A DNA stretch of 20,907 nt from Schleiferiaceae bacterium. GTDB lineage: Bacteria; Bacteroidota; Bacteroidia; Flavobacteriales; Schleiferiaceae. Shown here in pieces: positions 6,017-12,994 of this stretch; within the stretch, counting starts at the first letter, position 1; each line of letters opens with the position of its first letter. The position numbers and the translations under genes are program-made. Location: assembly GCA_030831045.1 (NCBI GenBank), contig JAURMB010000106.1, positions 1-20,907 on the forward strand, read 5' to 3'. The notes beneath the pieces were generated by a model that was not told where the DNA came from, ran no database searches, and saw nothing but the letters and a program-made list of their open reading frames with translations.

Positions 6017-8065
6017 TTAAGGTTGAAGTATGAGTTTGACGGACGACCACGTGCCGCCCATTCGGTAGCGGACGAGGTACAGCCCGTGGGGTAGGCTATG
6101 CGCCAAGGCCTGACCTTCGGCCCGCGGAGCGTCGAGCAGGACTTGCCCGACGAGGTTGGCGACGCGCACTTCCTCGGCCTGGGGAATCCAAAGGAATCCG
6201 GGTCCGGTTCGCACCTTGGGAGCGGCAATTTCGGCTGCTGGTACCGCGCCGCCTACGACCCGCCAGCGCTGCGTTCCAACGAGCCGCACGAGGCTACCTT
6301 GGGCACCGACGGGAATCACGTGACCCTCGCCGACCAGCCAAACCGGCCCTCCCGAATTCGACGTTGAAAGGATTACGTCCCGAACGCTGTCGACCTGGGT
6401 GCGTATCCAGGCGCCGCGGTCCGGATTCCAACGCTTCGCAAACGCATCGCCGTCGGTTGCTTCGATGCACCATCTCAGGGGTGCCGGACTCCACCGCACC
6501 GCCCCATCCCGCTCCAGATCAAGCGCTTCACGTGCCTGATCGTCGGGGTACAGCCACAGATCCGCAGTCCAATCTGGTTGGGCGAGGTCCTGCATCTGAA
6601 GCTTTAGCGCGCCAGGGTTGAGGCTTCCGGCCGCGAGGCTGCCTTGATCTGGAGTGGTCAGCTGGGCGCCCGGGGCTTGAGCGCGCACCCAAAATCCGCT
6701 CAAGGGCGGAACCACCGGCGGCAGCGACCCCCCGCTGGGGCTGTAGTATTCGTACGCGCCCAGCCCGCCGAACAGTTCGGGATTCCAAATCGAGTAGCTA
6801 GCGTCGACGTTGGATCGGGTAACTAGGCTAAAGTCCAAACCGCACGCGAACGGATTTCCGAGTAGGTTCCAGCCGTCGGTTACGGCGGTCGAAAAATGAG
6901 CGCTGCTGGTTACCGGGCTTGCGGTGTAGTCCAAATACCAGGTCTTCCAGGGCTGTCTGGAAAGAGCGCCCTCGAGCTGTACGCTTCCACGGCCCACCGC
7001 GAAACTACCCTGTCCCCGGATCGGGATCCCTTGAACGCGGTAGGCGCCGCTGTCGGCGTTCCAGGTAAACTGCTGGAACGGTAAAATCCCGCTCGATGCG
7101 GTGGGGACCTGATCAAACGGGCTCGCGAACTGGTGCCACCCGCTGTCCGCCCACACAGTGGAAATTTGAAGGCTGCCGCTTCCCCAGCCCGCGCTGGCCA
7201 ACCGAAGTTGGGCAACCTGCTGGCTGTCAGCTTGGAGCACCACGTGCCCTTCGAGGATCGCCCGACCGCGCACGTCTACTGCGCCCCCCGGCAGCACGCT
7301 CAGGACGGCCGACGGGGCCACCCGCAGGTTGGCGCAGGTGAAGCCGGCACCCGTGTAGGCCCCCAGTACCTCCGCATTGGTAGCCCCTTGAGGCGTTCCA
7401 GCGGACCATTGCTGGCCGTTCCATTGAGTAGCCGGCGATTCGAGGCCGCGAAGGGCCACGTTTTCCCAACGCCACGTGCCCGAAGTACTGTAGTTCTGCG
7501 TTGCAGAAGTCGGATTAACCCGCATTCCCTGATAGGCCTGGTTCGCGGCATACGCCGAACCAAAATTGGCGAACGCCACCGGGGCAAAAACTGACACGGC
7601 CCGAACACCGACGTGTGCGCGGCCCTCAGCGCCGGGAAGCGCTACCGAAAAGGGTACCCATGCATCGAACGGTCCCCAACCAGTGTCGGGCTGCCATACC
7701 GAGGTCCAAGTGGCACCTGAATCCACCGAAATCTGAACGCTCCACCAGCGCGACGAAGTGGGCGACCCGCGCATCAAGCCACTGAGCCAAACGCTGTCCA
7801 TCCCCACGGTGTTGGCAGTCAACTGCCAACCTCGCTGCCCGGACTCAGTGCTCTGCGGGGCAAAACTCCGCAGGGACCAGGCTTTGCCGCTGCCCGTTCC
7901 GCTCGCAAACGAGCCCAGGGTGCGGGCGGTCTCGAGTTCCGCATAGCCGCTGTCGGCCGAAAGGCGTTCAAGGTTAAAGTGCCAGGCGGCCAAAGGCTGC
8001 GCGTGGACCAGAGAAGAATTGGCGCACATCAAGGCGGCGCCGAACCGTAGCAAACGTGGGATCAT
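6017..8065 (-). CDS. Large secreted surface protein with T9SS-like C-terminus
   Basis: A 682-residue protein of unknown function. It has an N-terminal signal peptide (cleaved near VHA-Q, residue 22), long beta-rich, Ser/Trp/Gly-rich regions typical of T9SS-exported surface proteins, and a lamin/CUB-like early part (about 25-200). A DGWNLLGNPF motif near residue 400 recurs in Bacteroidota surface proteins. The last 70 residues (IPQAEEVRVANLVGQVLLD, then HGLYLVRY) resemble a type A T9SS sorting domain, although the YPNP box is absent. It is the first gene of the apparent operon with the PID-CTERM peptide, 4 nt downstream. No good TAnnTTTG box is seen; TACGTTTA near 8120-8130 is a weak candidate. 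Confidence 0.8.
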   Translation of the reverse strand: MIPRLLRFGAALMCANSSLVHAQPLAAWHFNLERLSADSGYAELETARTLGSFASGTGSGKAWSLRSFAPQSTESGQRGWQLTANTVGMDSVWLSGLMRGSPTSSRWWSVQISVDSGATWTSVWQPDTGWGPFDAWVPFSVALPGAEGRAHVGVRAVSVFAPVAFANFGSAYAANQAYQGMRVNPTSATQNYSTSGTWRWENVALRGLESPATQWNGQQWSAGTPQGATNAEVLGAYTGAGFTCANLRVAPSAVLSVLPGGAVDVRGRAILEGHVVLQADSQQVAQLRLASAGWGSGSLQISTVWADSGWHQFASPFDQVPTASSGILPFQQFTWNADSGAYRVQGIPIRGQGSFAVGRGSVQLEGALSRQPWKTWYLDYTASPVTSSAHFSTAVTDGWNLLGNPFACGLDFSLVTRSNVDASYSIWNPELFGGLGAYEYYSPSGGSLPPVVPPLSGFWVRAQAPGAQLTTPDQGSLAAGSLNPGALKLQMQDLAQPDWTADLWLYPDDQAREALDLERDGAVRWSPAPLRWCIEATDGDAFAKRWNPDRGAWIRTQVDSVRDVILSTSNSGGPVWLVGEGHVIPVGAQGSLVRLVGTQRWRVVGGAVPAAEIAAPKVRTGPGFLWIPQAEEVRVANLVGQVLLDAPRAEGQALAHSLPHGLYLVRYRMGGTWSSVKLILQP

Positions 8066-8126
8066 GAGTCTTGCGAATTAGATCAGCAAGCTCCGCCGCT
8101 ACGAACAACGCAGTCGTACCTAAACG

Positions 8127-8147
8127 TAAAAAGACGGCTGCCCGTCT
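8127..8147 (-). terminator. Intrinsic terminator after the small T9SS-domain gene
   Basis: On the minus strand, AGACGG (8142-8147) pairs with CCGTCT (8132-8137) around a 4-nt loop and is followed by five T. It lies about 20 bp after the stop codon at 8168 and insulates the next transcription unit, which starts at 8065. Confidence 0.78.
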
Positions 8148-8167
8148 AACCCATTAAAAATCAGAAT

Positions 8168-8494
8168 TTAGGACTTGGCGAGCACCACGCGAACCTGCGC
8201 CACGACGGCGTCGCCCTGCTCTGCTTTGAGCCAGTACATTCCGGCAGGTAAATGACCGACCTCCCACGCGAACTGGCGCTGGCTGGACGGCAAATTTTTA
8301 GCCTCAACCCGACGGCCGAGCATGTCATATAGGCTCAGCGAAACGGGCTGGCTGCCCGGCAGCTCTAACTGTCCGCGCAGCGTTCCCTGAACCGGATTTG
8401 GGTACACCACCAAATTGGAACCGCCCCCCATGCTAAATGAAGCACTGCCCAACGCGAGCAGGAGCACCACCAAAAGAGACGATAACCGGTTCAT
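8168..8494 (-). CDS. Orphan T9SS sorting-domain protein
   Basis: A 108-residue protein consisting of a signal peptide (about 1-24) followed directly by a type A T9SS C-terminal domain. It has YPNP at the start of the domain, LSLYDMLGRRV in the middle, LPAGMYWLKAE, then a closing VRVVLAKS strand. There is no room for a cargo domain. The ATG at 8494 is preferred over an upstream TTG at 8503 because a TAGGTTTG box ends 6 nt before it, and because the signal peptide then has a normal n-region. It may be a secreted stand-alone CTD, a PorA-like signalling CTD, or a remnant of a larger cargo gene. It has its own promoter box and terminator, which argues that it is expressed. Confidence 0.85.
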   Translation of the reverse strand: MNRLSSLLVVLLLALGSASFSMGGGSNLVVYPNPVQGTLRGQLELPGSQPVSLSLYDMLGRRVEAKNLPSSQRQFAWEVGHLPAGMYWLKAEQGDAVVAQVRVVLAKS

Positions 8495-8500
8495 ACTGAA

Positions 8501-8508
8501 CAAACCTA
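8501..8508 (-). promoter_or_regulatory. TAGGTTTG -7 box 6 nt before the ATG
   Basis: Exact TAnnTTTG on the minus strand, ending 6 nt before the ATG at 8494. With transcription starting 5-7 nt after the box, the mRNA would begin at or next to the start codon. Confidence 0.62.
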
Positions 8509-8515
8509 CAAAAAA

Positions 8516-9076
8516 TTACAAATCAATGGCTTCTTGCGCCACGGGGTACTCCTGGAACACAAAACGCACCGTGCTGTCGGTGTGCACCTCATATACCCAT
8601 CCAGGCTCGAGTCCCGCTTGCTTGGCGGCTTCGCCCAGCTTGGGGTAGGCCCGCATAATGGCTACAATCATGGCAAGATCGTTGGGTTTGGGCGCTTCAA
8701 TCCACAGCGCGCGACCTTCGGGAATCCGCTCGAGGCGCAAGTCGGCGTAGTCGAGCGTACCCAGTTCTTCTTCGCTGCGGCCCACCACAACACCGGCAAA
8801 ACTCTGCAGCGAATCTTCAGCCACCTCATCGGGGTTGGAATAGTAAACCCCAACGTACGCTTCGGCCACGATGCCTAACGAATCGGTGGTGGCATGGGCG
8901 CGCTCAAACACGGGTCCGATTTCTTCAAACGGACCGACGTGATCGTAGCCGGCGACAATGTAGCCGCCCTGAACAGAGTCGTTGATAACCAGCGTGCTAA
9001 ATGCACCCAACCACGCGGCCGCGCCGACGCCCAAAAGCACCACGCTACCCAAAACCCACAGAAGTTTGCGAACCAT
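8516..9076 (-). CDS. GyrI-like/TEX264-like small-molecule-binding domain protein
   Basis: A 186-residue protein with one N-terminal membrane segment or uncleaved signal (about 5-25), followed by a GyrI-like (SOUL/AraC effector-binding) fold: GYDHVGPFEEIGPVFER, AEAYVGVYYSNPDE and the closing VYEVHTDSTVRFVFQEYP. Stand-alone proteins of this kind bind hydrophobic ligands or haem-like molecules; the ligand here is unknown. The anchored domain would face the periplasm or the cytoplasm depending on orientation. The ATG at 9076 is supported by a TACTTTTG box ending 4 nt upstream. The small T9SS-domain gene follows after 21 bp but has its own promoter box. Confidence 0.8.
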   Translation of the reverse strand: MVRKLLWVLGSVVLLGVGAAAWLGAFSTLVINDSVQGGYIVAGYDHVGPFEEIGPVFERAHATTDSLGIVAEAYVGVYYSNPDEVAEDSLQSFAGVVVGRSEEELGTLDYADLRLERIPEGRALWIEAPKPNDLAMIVAIMRAYPKLGEAAKQAGLEPGWVYEVHTDSTVRFVFQEYPVAQEAIDL

Positions 9077-9080
9077 GCTG

Positions 9081-9088
9081 CAAAAGTA
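9081..9088 (-). promoter_or_regulatory. TACTTTTG -7 box 4 nt before the ATG
   Basis: Exact TAnnTTTG on the minus strand, with spacer CAGC and then the ATG at 9076. This fits a leaderless transcript; no consistent -33 element is seen. Confidence 0.68.
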
Positions 9089-9202
9089 CGCTTACGCAGC
9101 CACATACGATGCGGGCTCAACCGCCGTGGTAATTCGTCGGGAAGGCGTGCAACTAATCCGGTATTGCGTGCATCTTCATACCGTACCTAGACACCTTTCC
9201 TT

Positions 9203-9673
9203 ATGCTCACGGCCGTTCGTTTCGGAATCATTTTTGCCCTTATGGAATTCATATGGATCATCGGCGAGTACCTCGTCGGCCTCCACACGACCTACATTCG
9301 GCAGCACTACCTCTACACCAACCTCATCATGATTCCCGCAACCGCAATCATGGTTTGGGGACTCGTTGCACGACGAGATGAATTGGGCGGAGCGCTCACG
9401 TACCTGCAAGCGCTAGGGCAGGGGGCGCTCACGGGAATGTTTGTGGGAATCGTGTCCATTGGAGTGCACTACTTGTTTTTTACCTACATCAATCCCAATT
9501 TCTTCTCGGATTTTCAAAAATTGGCGGTTGACGAAGGCCACATGAGCTACGAGGCTGCAGAAACCTATTTTTCCCTGTCGAGCTATGCTTGGCAAAGTGC
9601 GCTTTTTTCCCCAGTAGCCGGACTGCTGACCAACGCCATTGCGGGCTTGTTCCTCAAAACCAGCTGGCGCTAA
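9203..9673 (+). CDS. DUF4199 family membrane protein
   Basis: A 156-residue protein with four predicted membrane segments (about 3-24, 37-56, 71-97 and 130-152). It carries the DUF4199 layout: a short N-terminal helix pair, an ARRDELGGALTYLQALGQG segment in the centre, then YINPNFFSDFQKLAVDEG before the last helix. The family is common in Bacteroidota and has no established function. The ATG at 9203 is the first in frame and starts the first helix directly. No clear TAnnTTTG box precedes it, only a weak CACCTTTC. The following gene has its own promoter box. Confidence 0.87.
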   Translation: MLTAVRFGIIFALMEFIWIIGEYLVGLHTTYIRQHYLYTNLIMIPATAIMVWGLVARRDELGGALTYLQALGQGALTGMFVGIVSIGVHYLFFTYINPNFFSDFQKLAVDEGHMSYEAAETYFSLSSYAWQSALFSPVAGLLTNAIAGLFLKTSWR

Positions 9674-9696
9674 ACAACCAGTCTTCAGGTGGCCCC

Positions 9697-9704
9697 TACC
9701 TTTG
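9697..9704 (+). promoter_or_regulatory. TACCTTTG -7 box 5 nt before the ATG
   Basis: Exact TAnnTTTG, spacer GGCCT, then the ATG at 9710. It sits in the 36-bp gap after the DUF4199 gene and selects the ATG at 9710 over the in-frame start at 9689, which lies upstream of the box. Confidence 0.66.
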
Positions 9705-9709
9705 GGCCT

Positions 9710-9886
9710 ATGTTTTCATTCTTTCGCAAAAAATCAGAGCTCGAACGCCTTACCGAGCAGTACCAATCGCTGCTCGAAGCATCCTTCAAGCTATCGACCA
9801 CCGACCGCAAAGCTTCTGATTTAAAGCGGGCAGAGGCTGAGGCTTTGGTGCCCCGCATGGACGAACTCCGAAGCGCGCAAAACTGA
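9710..9886 (+). CDS. Lacal_2735 family small protein
   Basis: A 58-residue, highly charged protein that begins MFSFFRKKSELERL. It has the family pattern of a short hydrophobic-basic N-terminus followed by one long helix (KLSTTDRKASDLKRAEAEAL). Function is unknown. The start at 9710 follows from the upstream TACCTTTG box and from the usual MFxxFKKKSE opening of the family. Its stop overlaps the start of the next gene in TGATG, so the two proteins are translationally coupled and may act together. Confidence 0.85.
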   Translation: MFSFFRKKSELERLTEQYQSLLEASFKLSTTDRKASDLKRAEAEALVPRMDELRSAQN

Positions 9887-10488
9887 TGGAGCGGAACCTT
9901 CGCGGAGCGCGTATTACCGTCTACTGCGCGGGTTCGGCCCGCGTCGCGCCCGACTACCGATCTGGGGCTTCGGAGCTCGCGCAGCACCTCGTCGATGCGG
10001 GCGCAGTCCTGGTCTTTGGCGGAGGCAAAACCGGCCTCATGGGCCATATCGCCACGGAGGTCATCGCGCGCGGTGGGCGAGCGGTGGGCGTCATGCCCCA
10101 ATTCCTCAAGGACATTGAAATGAACCATCCGCTCGTCGAAGACTTCACCTTTGTCGCCACCATGGCCGAGCGCAAGGCTGGGTTGCTCGCGAACACCGAG
10201 GGCCTTATTGCGCTGCCCGGAGGCTGCGGCACCCTTGAAGAGCTCGCCGAGGCAATCACCCTTAAGCGCCTGGGTCAGTACCTGAAGCCCGTGGTCATCG
10301 TCAACCAGAATGGGTTTTACGACGACCTGCTCCGCTTTCTGCAGCGCATGGTAGACGAAGAATTTATGAACCCGGAGCACCTGGACTTGTGGACCGTGGT
10401 GGACCATCCACGCGATGCCGTGGCGGCCATTTTAGCAACGCCCGACTTGTCGCCCGACGTCCTTCATCGGGCCGCAGTTAAGGCCTAA
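9886..10488 (+). CDS. LOG family (TIGR00730) nucleoside 5'-monophosphate phosphoribohydrolase-like protein
   Basis: A 200-residue Rossmann-fold protein. It shows GGGKTGLMG at 45-53, the Arg96-Lys97 pair in MAERKAG, and the diagnostic PGGCGTLEE active-site motif at 111-119. Family members hydrolyse nucleoside monophosphates to the base plus ribose 5-phosphate; in plants and some bacteria this releases active cytokinins. In most bacteria the physiological role is nucleotide salvage or is unknown. Both catalytic motifs are intact, so the protein is probably active in the cytoplasm. It overlaps the upstream Lacal_2735 gene by 1 bp and has no internal promoter box. No terminator follows before the exbB promoter. 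Confidence 0.92.
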   Translation: MERNLRGARITVYCAGSARVAPDYRSGASELAQHLVDAGAVLVFGGGKTGLMGHIATEVIARGGRAVGVMPQFLKDIEMNHPLVEDFTFVATMAERKAGLLANTEGLIALPGGCGTLEELAEAITLKRLGQYLKPVVIVNQNGFYDDLLRFLQRMVDEEFMNPEHLDLWTVVDHPRDAVAAILATPDLSPDVLHRAAVKA

Positions 10489-10524
10489 TTGGGTAGGGGG
10501 CAAGAAATTAATGCTCTGATAATT

Positions 10525-10553
10525 TTTGCATTGACCTGAAGTCCCTACTTTTG
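10525..10553 (+). promoter_or_regulatory. exbB promoter, TTTG / TACTTTTG
   Basis: TTTG at 10525-10528, 17 nt, then an exact TACTTTTG -7 box at 10546-10553. This is the best complete Bacteroidota-type promoter in the window. Transcription would start near 10559-10560, leaving an A-rich leader of about 40 nt before the ATG at 10600, unlike the leaderless units elsewhere. Confidence 0.78.
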
Positions 10554-10599
10554 CCCATCAAAGACATTTTTTAACGTTTAACCAACCTCGCAAAACCCC

Positions 10600-11412
10600 A
10601 TGAAAAAGGTTCTCGCCCTGTTCTTCGCTGCAGGGATTCTGTTCACCCAGCCTGTTCTGGCTCAAGAAGCTACTGAAGCTGCCGCCACGGAACAAGTAGC
10701 GTCTACTGACACCAACGCCGCTGCCGCCGATACGGCCGCTGCTGCCACCGAAGAAGCCGCCACTGCGGTTGAAGAAGAGGAGAGCTTCACGCAAGTCCTC
10801 AAAGAGAAGTTCATCGAGGGTGACCCTTTGTGGATGGCTCCGGTTCTGTTGACCCTGATTCTGGGTCTTGCCATCGCGATCGAGCGCGTGCTTTACCTTT
10901 CAATGTCGAACAGCAACAACGACAAGCTCCTGCAAGAGGTTGAGGCTGCCCTTAAGAGCGGAGGCAAATCAGCCGCCCTTGAAGTTTGCCGCAACACCCG
11001 TGGCCCCGTGGCTGCCATTTTCTACCAAGGTTTGGAGAAAATGGACGAAGGCATTGACATGGTAGACAAGGCTATCGTAAGCTTGGGATCGGTTGAAAAC
11101 GGCAAGCTTGAGCGCGGCGTTTCGTGGATTTCGCTCTTCATCGCACTGGCTCCGATGCTCGGATTCATGGGTACGGTAATTGGTATGATCCAGGCCTTCG
11201 ACGCCATCGAGGCGGCGGGCGACATCAGCCCGTCACTTGTAGCAGGAGGTATTAAGGTGGCTCTGTTGACCACGGTATTTGGTCTGATCGCGGCCATGAT
11301 TCTTCAGGTGTTCTACAACCTGATTGTAGCCATGATCGACAACCTGGTCAACAAAATGGAAGATGCTTCGATCACCTTCTTGGACCTCGTAGCCGCGCAC
11401 CTGAAAAAGTAA
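10600..11412 (+). CDS. exbB: MotA/TolQ/ExbB proton channel family protein
   Basis: A 270-residue inner-membrane protein, the stator or channel part of a proton-motive-force transducer that powers TonB-type transport or related envelope machinery. It has a cleavable signal peptide (residues 1-21, VLA-Q). A 40-residue low-complexity Ala/Glu/Thr periplasmic stretch follows (about 22-62). The membrane helices are at about 78-100, 176-198 (with the APMLGFMGTVIGMI core) and 219-243 (KVALLTTVFGLI). It heads an operon with a small membrane protein and two ExbD proteins; no tonB is present. The Ala-rich leader domain is typical of Bacteroidota ExbB proteins. The leader carries no recognisable Shine-Dalgarno sequence. 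Confidence 0.93.
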   Translation: MKKVLALFFAAGILFTQPVLAQEATEAAATEQVASTDTNAAAADTAAAATEEAATAVEEEESFTQVLKEKFIEGDPLWMAPVLLTLILGLAIAIERVLYLSMSNSNNDKLLQEVEAALKSGGKSAALEVCRNTRGPVAAIFYQGLEKMDEGIDMVDKAIVSLGSVENGKLERGVSWISLFIALAPMLGFMGTVIGMIQAFDAIEAAGDISPSLVAGGIKVALLTTVFGLIAAMILQVFYNLIVAMIDNLVNKMEDASITFLDLVAAHLKK

Positions 11413-11419
11413 GCGAGCC

Positions 11420-11836
11420 ATGTCATTTGATAAATTAAGCCGACTTCTGGCCGTTGTCCTTGGGGGCATCGGACTGGTGTTTTCGCTCCTCATTTTCTTT
11501 GGAGGAGACGACAACCTAGAGTTCAACGTAGGCGCTTCTATCTGGGTATCGATTGCGATGTTCTTGGTCGCCATCGCTCTTGCCATCTTTAGCGCAGTAC
11601 GCGGAATGCTCATCAACCCCGCCTCACTTCGCAGTTCGGCCATCGGTTTTGGTGCCCTCGCGGGAATCCTCATCGTGAGCTACGCGATTTCTTCGGGTTC
11701 GGACTACGAATCCTACAAGAACATCTCTGAGAGCGGTTCGCGTTGGGTGTCTACCGGATTGAACGCCACGTACATCATGTCGTTGGCCTCAATCGGAGCC
11801 GTACTCTACTCTTCTTTAAGCCGACTGCGCAAATAA
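11420..11836 (+). CDS. Four-helix membrane protein of the ExbB-ExbD operon
   Basis: A 138-residue hydrophobic protein with four predicted membrane helices (about 9-27, 39-60, 72-91 and 109-131). A soluble YESYKNISESGSRWV loop precedes the last helix. I do not recognise a named domain, but a small membrane protein in exactly this slot between exbB and exbD is usual in Bacteroidota. It starts 7 nt after the exbB stop and ends 9 nt before exbD, so it belongs to the same transcript and is a candidate accessory subunit of the motor. The tyrosine/serine-rich soluble loop may be the part that faces the periplasm. Confidence 0.8.
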   Translation: MSFDKLSRLLAVVLGGIGLVFSLLIFFGGDDNLEFNVGASIWVSIAMFLVAIALAIFSAVRGMLINPASLRSSAIGFGALAGILIVSYAISSGSDYESYKNISESGSRWVSTGLNATYIMSLASIGAVLYSSLSRLRK

Positions 11837-11845
11837 GGCGTACCT

Positions 11846-12415
11846 ATGGCCAGTAAGAAACGTGCTGTTCCCGAAATCAACGCAGGATCGATGGCTGACA
11901 TCGCCTTCTTGCTGCTGATCTTCTTCTTGGTAACCACGACCATGGACGTGGACAAGGGCTTGCTCGTGAAGCTTCCGCCCTGGACCGAGGAGAGTTCCGA
12001 GGAACAAGACATTAAAGAAAAGAACATCTTCGTGGTGCTCGTGAACGCTCAGAACCAACTTCTGATCGAAGACGAATACGCATCGCTCGAAGATATTCGC
12101 AGGCTTGCCAAAGAATTCATCGACAACAACGGCGACGGCAGCTGCGAGGACTGCCGCGGCCTGCGTGATCCGAATTCTTCAGACAACCCGCGCAAAGCAG
12201 TAATATCCCTTCAAAACGACCGGGGTACGAGCTACAAGACGTTTGTTACGGTTCGTAACGAACTCTTGGGTGCCTACGCTGAGTTGCGCAACGAGCTTGC
12301 GGAACGCAAGTTTGGTCGCGACTACGAGTCGTTGAGTGAAACAGATAAAGAGGTGGTTAACGAAATTTATCCGCAATTCATCTCAGAAGCAGAACCGGTT
12401 AAAATCGGAGGATAA
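11846..12415 (+). CDS. exbD: ExbD/TolR family biopolymer transport protein, first copy
   Basis: A 189-residue single-span protein with the typical ExbD layout: a short basic N-terminus, then a helix at about 16-36 with the proton-carrying Asp18 in MADIAFLLLIFFLV, then a periplasmic domain. The periplasmic part is longer than in a classical ExbD. It holds a Cys-containing insertion near residues 95-115 (GSCEDCRGL) that could form a disulfide or bind metal. The C-terminal region ends SEAEPVKIGG. Its stop overlaps the start of the second ExbD (TAATG), showing tight coupling. Together with ExbB it should couple proton flow to work across the envelope. Confidence 0.92.
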   Translation: MASKKRAVPEINAGSMADIAFLLLIFFLVTTTMDVDKGLLVKLPPWTEESSEEQDIKEKNIFVVLVNAQNQLLIEDEYASLEDIRRLAKEFIDNNGDGSCEDCRGLRDPNSSDNPRKAVISLQNDRGTSYKTFVTVRNELLGAYAELRNELAERKFGRDYESLSETDKEVVNEIYPQFISEAEPVKIGG

Positions 12416-12897
12416 TGGCACACATTAAAAAGAAAAAGAAGGTTGAAACGCCGCCGTTGTCTACGGCATCGCTGCCCGACATCGTATTCATGCTGCTGTT
12501 CTTCTTCATGGTTACTACGACGATGCGCGAAGTAACCCTCCTGGTGAAGCTCAAGAAGCCACAAGCGACTGAAATCCAGAAGCTTGAGCGCAAAGATTTG
12601 ACGACCTACATCTACGTGGGGGCTCCCAAAAGCGCCGCGTTGGGTACCGAACCGCGCATTCAGCTGGCGGACCAGCTTGCGAGCGTTGGCGACGTGCAGC
12701 AGTGGGTTATTCTTCAGCGTGAGGCGATTAACGAAGCCGAGCGCACCAAGTTCACCGTGTCTATTAAGGGCGACATTGACGCCAAAATGGGCCTGATCAG
12801 CGACATTAAGCAGGAACTCCGCAAGGCGCAAGCCCTTAAGCTTTCCTACTCGGCGAACCCTGCCGCTTCAGCTGAAGAACTTTTTAAGTCGTTCTAG
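12415..12897 (+). CDS. exbD: ExbD/TolR family biopolymer transport protein, second copy
   Basis: A 160-residue ExbD paralogue with a Lys-rich cytoplasmic tail (HIKKKKKVE), a helix carrying Asp22 in LPDIVFMLLFFFMV, and a periplasmic domain ending in a helical segment and EELFKSF. Two different ExbD proteins beside one ExbB is the usual Bacteroidota arrangement and may give a heteromeric plug. It lacks the Cys pair of the first copy. The start overlaps the upstream stop by 1 bp, and a strong terminator follows 20 bp after its stop, closing the operon. Confidence 0.92.
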   Translation: MAHIKKKKKVETPPLSTASLPDIVFMLLFFFMVTTTMREVTLLVKLKKPQATEIQKLERKDLTTYIYVGAPKSAALGTEPRIQLADQLASVGDVQQWVILQREAINEAERTKFTVSIKGDIDAKMGLISDIKQELRKAQALKLSYSANPAASAEELFKSF

Positions 12898-12916
12898 TTT
12901 TAGCCGCTGGCCATAA

Positions 12917-12950
12917 AGCCCCGGCCCCCTCAAAGGGCCGGGCTTTTTTT
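12917..12950 (+). terminator. Rho-independent terminator of the exbBD operon
   Basis: A GC-rich stem of 10 bp with one bulged C (left arm 12917-12927, right arm 12935-12944) around a short loop, followed by an unbroken run of T. It lies about 20 bp after the second exbD. Confidence 0.9.
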
Positions 12951-12982
12951 TGCCCCCAAGGTGAGCCGGGCGGCTAAGGATG

Positions 12983-12990
12983 TAGTTTTG
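12983..12990 (+). promoter_or_regulatory. TAGTTTTG -7 box 4 nt before the ATG
   Basis: Exact TAnnTTTG, spacer CCGC, then the ATG at 12995. It follows the exbBD terminator, so this box is the only visible signal for starting the next transcript. Confidence 0.7.
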
Positions 12991-12994
12991 CCGC

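Noticed and set aside
8501..8503. TTG as start for the orphan T9SS-domain protein
   Set aside because: It lies inside the TAGGTTTG box; the ATG at 8494 gives a normal signal peptide.
9685..10407. A 240-codon minus-strand frame
   Set aside because: It is antisense to the Lacal_2735 and LOG genes, both recognised, and has no motif or start signal of its own.
10660..10790. Simple repeat in exbB
   Set aside because: The Ala/Glu/Thr-rich codons reflect a low-complexity periplasmic linker, not a tandem DNA repeat with a fixed unit.
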